This document shows positions 5,477 to 9,255 of a DNA stretch of 9,255 nucleotides, in pieces (the stretch's first letter is position 1; every line of letters begins with the position of its first letter). Origin of the DNA: Acidimicrobiaceae bacterium (lineage in GTDB: Bacteria; Actinomycetota; Acidimicrobiia; Acidimicrobiales; Bog-793); the NCBI GenBank assembly GCA_027459565.1, contig DAIDIA010000224.1, positions 1-9,255 on the forward strand. The letters run 5' to 3'. The notes under the pieces are model-generated. The model saw only the letters and a program-made list of their open reading frames with translations. It did no database searches and was not told the DNA's origin. Both the position numbers and the translations under genes were made by a program.

Positions 5477-6695
5477 TTTGTCTCGATTGTCTCGGTCCCG
5501 CCGGCGACTTGGCGAGCACCCGGTCGATGACCGATGGCCAGACCTGATCTTCTCGTTCCCGATCGAAGCGTTCGCACTCGATCTTGAGGAGTGCACGCTC
5601 GCTCTCCCAGAGCTCTTTGTCGCGCAAGAGCGCGACGATGTGCTCCGCGAACGACGTCGCGTCATCGGTGACACGGAGGAACGACGGATATCCGAAATTC
5701 TCATCCGCGACATTCGAGGGCTCGCCCGTAACGGGCACCCCCTCCGCGCCGACTTGCGTCGAGACGGTCGGCACTCCGCATTGCAGCGCCTCGACCGTCT
5801 TGTTCTTGACTCCCGCCCCGTATCGGTTCGGCACGACGACGACGCGCGCGCCGGCATAGAGCGAACCGAGGTCTTCCACACGTCCGAGGAAGGTGATCGA
5901 CTCGCACGCGAATCGAAGCACCTCCGCAGGTGGGTTCCCACCCGTCACGCGAAGTTGCGCTGCGTCAAACCGCGCGAGAACTCGCGGCCAGACCTCGCGC
6001 GCGAACCACTGCATGCCATCGACATTCGGCGACTTTGGACCAGACGACCAGCTCGCGACGAAGACCACGCCGTCGCGCGCTGCAAAATCCTCATTCGTCC
6101 AGTGCATCGACCGCAGGAGCGGACTGTTGACTGAGCAGTTGCCCCGGGCAAACGGGCGGAGCAGCTCGGCCTCCTCTTCAGAGACGAAGACGAGCTCATC
6201 TGCCTCTGAGGCAATCCTCTCCTCAAGTCGCCGCATCTTCTTCGCTGCCGTTTCGAGACGCGGCCGCTCGATGTCGCTACAAAATTCAAGCTGGCGATCG
6301 AGACGCCGATAGAAGAGTGCCTCCGCGTCATAGACAATCGGCACATCGGGAAGATGCTCTCTCAGGATCTCGATGACGTACTCATAGTTGTGCGGGCGAG
6401 AGATCACCACTGCGTCGTAGCCCGTGCCCTGCGAGGTCATCTTTTCGAGGTGCTCCTCGAGTTCGTCCGCGATGATCTCGAGCGGCACCGGACCCCCCCA
6501 GGGGCGGATCGCTCCAAGTTCGTTGGTTGCGTGGCGGTGATCAAGCGTCGGAAAGAACGAAACCGCCACCGAAGGAACGGACTGGATCTGCGCGATGGAC
6601 TCCATGAGACGCGGATACCCCGCACCGAGTGCCTCCTCGGGAACGACGTCATCGATCATCAAGATCCGTCGGATTCCAATCGGTGGATCGGTCAC
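5457..6695 (-). CDS. GT4-family glycosyltransferase (GT-B fold)
   Basis: The 412-residue protein starts with a Rossmann strand RRILMIDDVVPE (9-20) and the glycine loop GAGYPR (24-29). Next come VISRPHNYEY (97-106), VYDAEALFYRR (121-131), the acceptor-side signature shared with many GT4 enzymes, and the donor-domain segment VVVPNRYGAGVKNKTVEALQ (286-305), which contains the usual GAG-K-K-EAL pattern, ending in CGVPTVST (306-313). Both GT-B halves are complete, so this should be a retaining transferase using an NDP-sugar in the cytoplasm; donor and acceptor are unknown. The GTG start at 6695-6693 overlaps the TGA of the upstream lyase gene (GTGA), a strong sign of coupled translation; the next in-frame ATG (residue 13) would cut into the first strand. 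Downstream it overlaps the coiled-coil gene by 20 bases. A role in assembling the glycan served by the GDP-heptose genes is inference from position. Confidence 0.87.
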   Translation of the reverse strand: MTDPPIGIRRILMIDDVVPEEALGAGYPRLMESIAQIQSVPSVAVSFFPTLDHRHATNELGAIRPWGGPVPLEIIADELEEHLEKMTSQGTGYDAVVISRPHNYEYVIEILREHLPDVPIVYDAEALFYRRLDRQLEFCSDIERPRLETAAKKMRRLEERIASEADELVFVSEEEAELLRPFARGNCSVNSPLLRSMHWTNEDFAARDGVVFVASWSSGPKSPNVDGMQWFAREVWPRVLARFDAAQLRVTGGNPPAEVLRFACESITFLGRVEDLGSLYAGARVVVVPNRYGAGVKNKTVEALQCGVPTVSTQVGAEGVPVTGEPSNVADENFGYPSFLRVTDDATSFAEHIVALLRDKELWESERALLKIECERFDREREDQVWPSVIDRVLAKSPAGPRQSRQNGADRG

Positions 6696-7630
6696 GTTCT
6701 CGTCGCCCCGTCGCGCGCGTGGCGCGCTCGAGAGAGGGTCGCGAGCGCCATCTTGCGGTTCACCTCGTCGAACATCTCACCTCCATGACGGATCGCCCCC
6801 TTTCCCTCATCCTTCGCCGCGCGATCGAGCGCGTCGAGCATTGCTCTTGCACGGTCGATCTCCGCATCGGTCGGCGAGTAGACCTCGTTGAGCACGCCGA
6901 TCTGGTCGGGGTGGATTGCCCATTTTCCGTCGAAACCGAGTGCGCGGGTGCGAAGCGCAAGTTCGCGAAGACGCCCGGGGTCCTCGAGGCCGAGATATGG
7001 GCCATCGATGACGAAAAGGCCGTGGGTCCGCGCGGCGACGAGCAGTGCGAAGCAGACCGCGTGATAGTGATCTCCGGGGTAGCCCGTCACGACGTCGCCG
7101 ACGATGCCGATCGGAATGCCGAGCGAGGCCGCGAGATCCCCCGGGCCAAAGGCGATCGCCTCGAGGCGCGTCGATGCTCCGGCGATCTCCCGGACGTTGT
7201 CAATGCCGTGCGCGGTCTCGATCAGCGCCTCGATCCCGACGTGTCCGACCTCGAGCTCGGCGCCCTGTTCGACCTGGGTGAGGATCAGGTCGAGCGCCGC
7301 GATCTCCGTCGGCCGTTCGGTCTTTGCCAGTACGACGAGATCGAGTCGACTGCCCGCGGCACCGACGGCCTCGATGATGTCATCGACGGTAAAGGGAGTG
7401 GAGAACGCGTTGAGGCGAACGCCAACGATCTTGTCACCCCAGTCGGATTCGCGTATCGCTCGCACCACCCGCGCACGCGCGTCGGGTTTCTCACTTGGAG
7501 CGACTGCGTCCTCGAGATCCAAAAGCACCATGTCCGCATCGAGGAGCGGTGCCTTGAGGAGGAAGCGGTCGCTCGAACCCGGGACAGCGAGCACCGACCT
7601 CCGGGAGTGGCTACGACTGTGCTTCGACAT
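6692..7630 (-). CDS. HpcH/HpaI–CitE family CoA-ester lyase (malyl-CoA / citramalyl-CoA lyase-like)
   Basis: The 312-residue protein follows the CitE/malyl-CoA lyase pattern: RSVLAVPGSSDRF at 11-23, LLDLEDAV (36-43), the substrate-binding Arg in VRLN (Arg72), IET with a metal-ligand Glu (Glu138), FGPGDLAASLG with a metal-ligand Asp (Asp165), and GFDGKWAIHPDQ (232-243), the segment near CoA. These enzymes use Mg2+ to split or form a C-C bond next to a CoA thioester, such as malyl-CoA to acetyl-CoA plus glyoxylate; some act as malyl-CoA thioesterases. The exact substrate cannot be read. No citrate-lyase alpha or gamma subunit gene is nearby, so a stand-alone lyase is more likely than citrate lyase beta. 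The start is firm: AGGAG at 7637-7641, six bases before the ATG. It lies 9 bp after the DUF885 gene and overlaps the GT4 gene by 4 bases. A metabolic lyase in a glycosyltransferase operon is unexpected. Confidence 0.87.
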   Translation of the reverse strand: MSKHSRSHSRRSVLAVPGSSDRFLLKAPLLDADMVLLDLEDAVAPSEKPDARARVVRAIRESDWGDKIVGVRLNAFSTPFTVDDIIEAVGAAGSRLDLVVLAKTERPTEIAALDLILTQVEQGAELEVGHVGIEALIETAHGIDNVREIAGASTRLEAIAFGPGDLAASLGIPIGIVGDVVTGYPGDHYHAVCFALLVAARTHGLFVIDGPYLGLEDPGRLRELALRTRALGFDGKWAIHPDQIGVLNEVYSPTDAEIDRARAMLDALDRAAKDEGKGAIRHGGEMFDEVNRKMALATLSRARHARDGATRT

Positions 7631-7636
7631 GCGATG

Positions 7637-7641
7637 CTCCT
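7637..7641 (-). promoter_or_regulatory. Ribosome binding site of the CitE-like lyase gene
   Basis: The minus strand reads AGGAG here, six bases before the lyase ATG, and the site overlaps the TAG stop (7640-7642) of the DUF885 gene. This is the best Shine-Dalgarno match in the window, so ribosomes ending DUF885 translation are placed directly on the lyase start. Confidence 0.75.
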
Positions 7642-8875
7642 AGGTGCTCGCCGGGGAATTCGGTACCAGATCGGCGGGAATCACCTGTTCGGTGATGAGA
7701 CGCTCGAAGCGCCGGGGATCGCCGGCGACATAGTCTCGACAGAGCGGCAGGCCCTCGACGTAACACGAGGTGTAGGCACGCCACGTCGGATTCAAGAGGA
7801 ACTCAATCGACTTCGCGGCCCGCGCCCTTGACTGGAGGCCGAAATGGGCCAACTCGTCGATCACCGTCTCGGGATCGGCGTGGTCCTCGTGGAGACGGAA
7901 CGCCGCGTTGGCGCGCACTCCTGAGAGGACGTCGCCGGCCTCTGCGACGACCGCGATCACCTCCGCGTCGTAGTTGATTCCAAGGGGTCGGAAATGTTCG
8001 GCGATCAACGCCTCCGGGTGGATACCCATGACGACATCGAGTCCAAGATCGGCGAGTCCCTCCGCGATCAGACACGACGGCGTGCCGACGAGCGCGATCG
8101 ACTCCTCGAGGTGGTGCCGGGCCTGGACGAGTCCGACCTCTTTTCGCGAATGCTCGGTGTGGTGCCCCGGGTAGGCCTCGTGCGCGACAAGACGCGCAAG
8201 CGAGATCGAAAGCACGGGAAGGTCGATGTTGATCGCGACACGCGACTCGAGATCGCCCAGGTAGTAGTTGAACCCACTCCACGGTTGATCGGTCACGTAT
8301 TCGAAGGTGATGTGCTCACCCTCGGGAAGCCCGAACATCGATGCAGTCCGCTCGCGAAGATCGTCACAGAGCGAGGAGACCGCGGGCGCGAGCATCCCGG
8401 GATCGACCGCCTGGGCCTCACGCCACGCGACGAGTCGGTCGCGGAGCGGGCCCGAGCCGGGTATCACGAGATCGAGGTTCCGGTGGGCCTCGAGGATGCG
8501 CTCCTCCGGGACGCGCTTTGGCCGGACTCCGTAGCAGGCTTCGACCTCATCGGCGTATCCGACCTCTTCACCGGCGAGCACCCGCGTGGTCATCTCGATG
8601 CCGACGAGCTGTGATCGCAGATATCGGCGACGCTCCGGCGTGTCGGGACCCGCGTCGATGCGTGCGAGCGCGCCCTCGAGCGGTGATCCCGCATCGATCT
8701 CGCCAAGAATCGCCCGAGCGTCGGCCCTCAGCGCCTCGGGCGAGAACTTTGGCTCCGCGGCAACGCGACGCGCGATCTCGACGGGTCCGTAATAGGAATC
8801 CACATATCCATCGATGTGTCGACCGACGCGAAGACCAAGCTCGAGGTATCGGGCGATCAGACTTGCCTCACTCAT
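7640..8875 (-). CDS. DUF885-family putative zinc metallopeptidase
   Basis: From ATG 8875 the protein has 411 residues and is mostly helical. The diagnostic element is AHEAYPGHHTEH (231-242), the HExxxGHH-type motif of DUF885 proteins, followed about 35 residues later by AEGLAD (271-276) with a candidate third metal ligand (Glu272). The family is regarded as zincin-like peptidases, but most members are uncharacterised and the substrate here is unknown. No signal peptide or membrane helix is seen, so it is probably cytosolic. This length is shorter than the roughly 550-600 residues of many DUF885 proteins (from memory), in line with a compact subgroup. The open frame continues to 8986 but gives an Arg/Cys-rich, family-unlike leader; a GTG three codons upstream of the ATG is possible. 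It is the first complete gene of a leftward operon continuing into the lyase and glycosyltransferase genes, with a twin palindrome in its upstream gap. Confidence 0.82.
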   Translation of the reverse strand: MSEASLIARYLELGLRVGRHIDGYVDSYYGPVEIARRVAAEPKFSPEALRADARAILGEIDAGSPLEGALARIDAGPDTPERRRYLRSQLVGIEMTTRVLAGEEVGYADEVEACYGVRPKRVPEERILEAHRNLDLVIPGSGPLRDRLVAWREAQAVDPGMLAPAVSSLCDDLRERTASMFGLPEGEHITFEYVTDQPWSGFNYYLGDLESRVAINIDLPVLSISLARLVAHEAYPGHHTEHSRKEVGLVQARHHLEESIALVGTPSCLIAEGLADLGLDVVMGIHPEALIAEHFRPLGINYDAEVIAVVAEAGDVLSGVRANAAFRLHEDHADPETVIDELAHFGLQSRARAAKSIEFLLNPTWRAYTSCYVEGLPLCRDYVAGDPRRFERLITEQVIPADLVPNSPAST

Positions 8876-8969
8876 CGGTGCCACACACCCCTTCGACCCG
8901 GGGCGCCGCGCCCTTGACCAAAGGATAGTTGCGTCGCACGTGCACCTCCTCCTCTGGCACGTGCCGTCG
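8876..8969 (-). promoter_or_regulatory. Upstream gap of the DUF885-led operon, probable promoter region
   Basis: This 94-bp gap lies between the unrecognised upstream gene and the DUF885 start. It holds two GCACGTGC palindromes (8936-8943, 8957-8964) and a small hairpin GGGCG-CCG-CGCCC (8901-8913). On the minus strand a TATCCT, a possible -10, lies just downstream of the palindromes, which would put them over the -35 area; no good -35 is seen. Whether transcription starts here or reads through from the right is not settled. Confidence 0.4.
8936..8964. promoter_or_regulatory. Twin GCACGTGC palindromes spaced 21 bp, probable operator
   Basis: GCACGTGC occurs at 8936-8943 and again at 8957-8964; the second copy extends to a 10-bp palindrome, GGCACGTGCC (8956-8965). 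Centre-to-centre distance is 21 bp, two turns of B-DNA, so two dimers would sit on the same face. The purine/pyrimidine-biased spacer (minus strand CAGAGGAGGAGGT) is not part of the symmetry. The two copies could also pair as a hairpin just after the upstream stop codon, but no T-tract follows, so an operator reading is preferred over a terminator. Confidence 0.5.
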
Positions 8970-9255
8970 CTATCGCGTCGCGCCAAAGCCGGAGATCAGC
9001 TCTGGCGGGACCGGACAACGCTGGTGCGAGACCGACGGGCTCGAATGGAGGACCACTGCAGGTACCTGGGCTCCGCGCTCGGTGACGTAGCGGTCGATCC
9101 GCGTCGCATCGTAAAGGTACTTGTCCCGAAAGATCTGTTCGGCGACCTCTCCCCCCACAGCCTGTGTCGCCCCGTCATCAAGGTCGCCATCGAACAGGTC
9201 ATGCTCGAGCGCCCCTGTGTGTCCGTAGGCGAGCCCTCGTGACCCGACCTCGGAC
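8970..9255 (-). CDS. Unrecognised protein, C-terminal part (runs off right edge)
   Basis: The minus-strand frame ending in TAG at 8970-8972 is open to the window edge, giving about 94 residues. It has the third-position G/C bias of its neighbours and a balanced composition, including GLAYGHTGALEHDLFDGD, then a region with EQIFRDKYLYDATRIDRYV and an end ELISGFGATR. I do not recognise a family. A GTG-started 62-residue version within it (from 9158) has no ribosome site, and the open frame continues upstream, so a larger protein cut by the window edge is more likely. It lies 94 bp before the DUF885 gene in the same direction and could belong to the same operon if the twin palindrome is not a promoter boundary. 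The other frames here are Arg/Ser-rich shadows. Confidence 0.5.
   Translation of the reverse strand, partial: SEVGSRGLAYGHTGALEHDLFDGDLDDGATQAVGGEVAEQIFRDKYLYDATRIDRYVTERGAQVPAVVLHSSPSVSHQRCPVPPELISGFGATR

Noticed and set aside
5095..5577. 161-residue N-terminal extension of the GT2 frame up to an ATG at 5577
   Set aside because: It overlaps the coiled-coil and GT4 genes, is Arg/Ser-rich with shadow-like composition, and the GT2 domain begins just after the ATG at 5094.
5477..5941. Upstream extension of the proximal coiled-coil frame to 5941
   Set aside because: It lies wholly inside the well-supported GT4 gene and reads as low-complexity Arg/Ser; the coiled-coil sequence starts only at the internal ATG 5476.
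5190..6134. 314-residue plus-strand open frame
   Set aside because: Ser/Arg-rich complement of the GT4 and coiled-coil genes with no recognisable domain.
6629..7831. 400-residue plus-strand open frame
   Set aside because: It is antisense to the CitE-like lyase, GT4 start and DUF885 end, which all have clear family motifs; long antisense frames are expected in GC-rich coding DNA.
8936..8964. Twin palindromes read as a rho-independent terminator of the right-edge gene
   Set aside because: The two copies can pair, but the loop is 13 bases and no T-tract follows on the minus strand; the 21-bp spacing fits an operator better.
8876..8986. 37-residue N-terminal extension of the DUF885 protein
   Set aside because: The leader is Arg/Cys-rich, unlike the family, and covers the intergenic palindrome; homologous-looking sequence begins at the ATG at 8875.
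1..9255. CRISPR array, insertion sequence, prophage or toxin-antitoxin module
   Set aside because: No regularly spaced repeats, transposase, terminal inverted repeats or phage/toxin-like proteins were seen on either strand.

Overview
The window looks like the edge of a surface-glycan (polysaccharide or S-layer glycan) biosynthesis island in a bacterial chromosome. The right side is GC-rich (47 of 60 bases G or C at 8401-8460) and the left side is much AT-richer (21 of 60 at 721-780; both lines chosen as extremes). Composition plus the presence of a DUF885 protein and an HpcH/CitE-type lyase would fit a high-GC actinobacterium, but nothing in the window fixes the taxonomy and a proteobacterial or other host is not excluded.

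Left part (1-2342): a leftward transaldolase-type gene that runs off the window edge, a divergent spacer of about 400 bp, then a rightward pair encoding a GHMP kinase of the D-glycero-D-manno-heptose 7-phosphate kinase type (hddA) and a sugar-1-phosphate nucleotidyltransferase of the heptose-1-phosphate guanylyltransferase type (hddC). Together these point to GDP-D-glycero-alpha-D-manno-heptose synthesis. Transaldolase chemistry interconverts sedoheptulose 7-phosphate, the pathway's starting sugar. The isomerase and phosphatase steps are not in the window.

Middle (2348-6695), all leftward: an extended-SDR sugar-nucleotide epimerase/dehydratase that converges on hddC with only 5 bp between stop codons, and upstream of it a tight block of four overlapping genes: a GT4 glycosyltransferase, a 132-residue coiled-coil protein, a GT2 glycosyltransferase with an unusual C-terminal half-domain, and a 109-residue coiled-coil protein. 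The two coiled-coil genes start inside the preceding gene and are easily missed because longer open frames cover their starts.

Right part (6692-9255), same leftward direction: an HpcH/CitE-family CoA-ester lyase that overlaps the GT4 start by 4 bases, a DUF885 putative metallopeptidase 9 bp upstream of it, and the C-terminal end of an unrecognised protein entering from the right edge. The 94-bp gap before the DUF885 gene carries two identical 8-bp palindromes exactly 21 bp apart, a plausible operator. From DUF885 through the second coiled-coil gene the genes are spaced as one operon, so a CoA-lyase/peptidase pair seems to be transcribed into glycosyltransferase genes.

No rRNA, tRNA, CRISPR array, transposase or phage gene was recognised. 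The most interesting points are the GT4/coil/GT2/coil overlapping stack, the twin palindrome, and the unusual operon partners.
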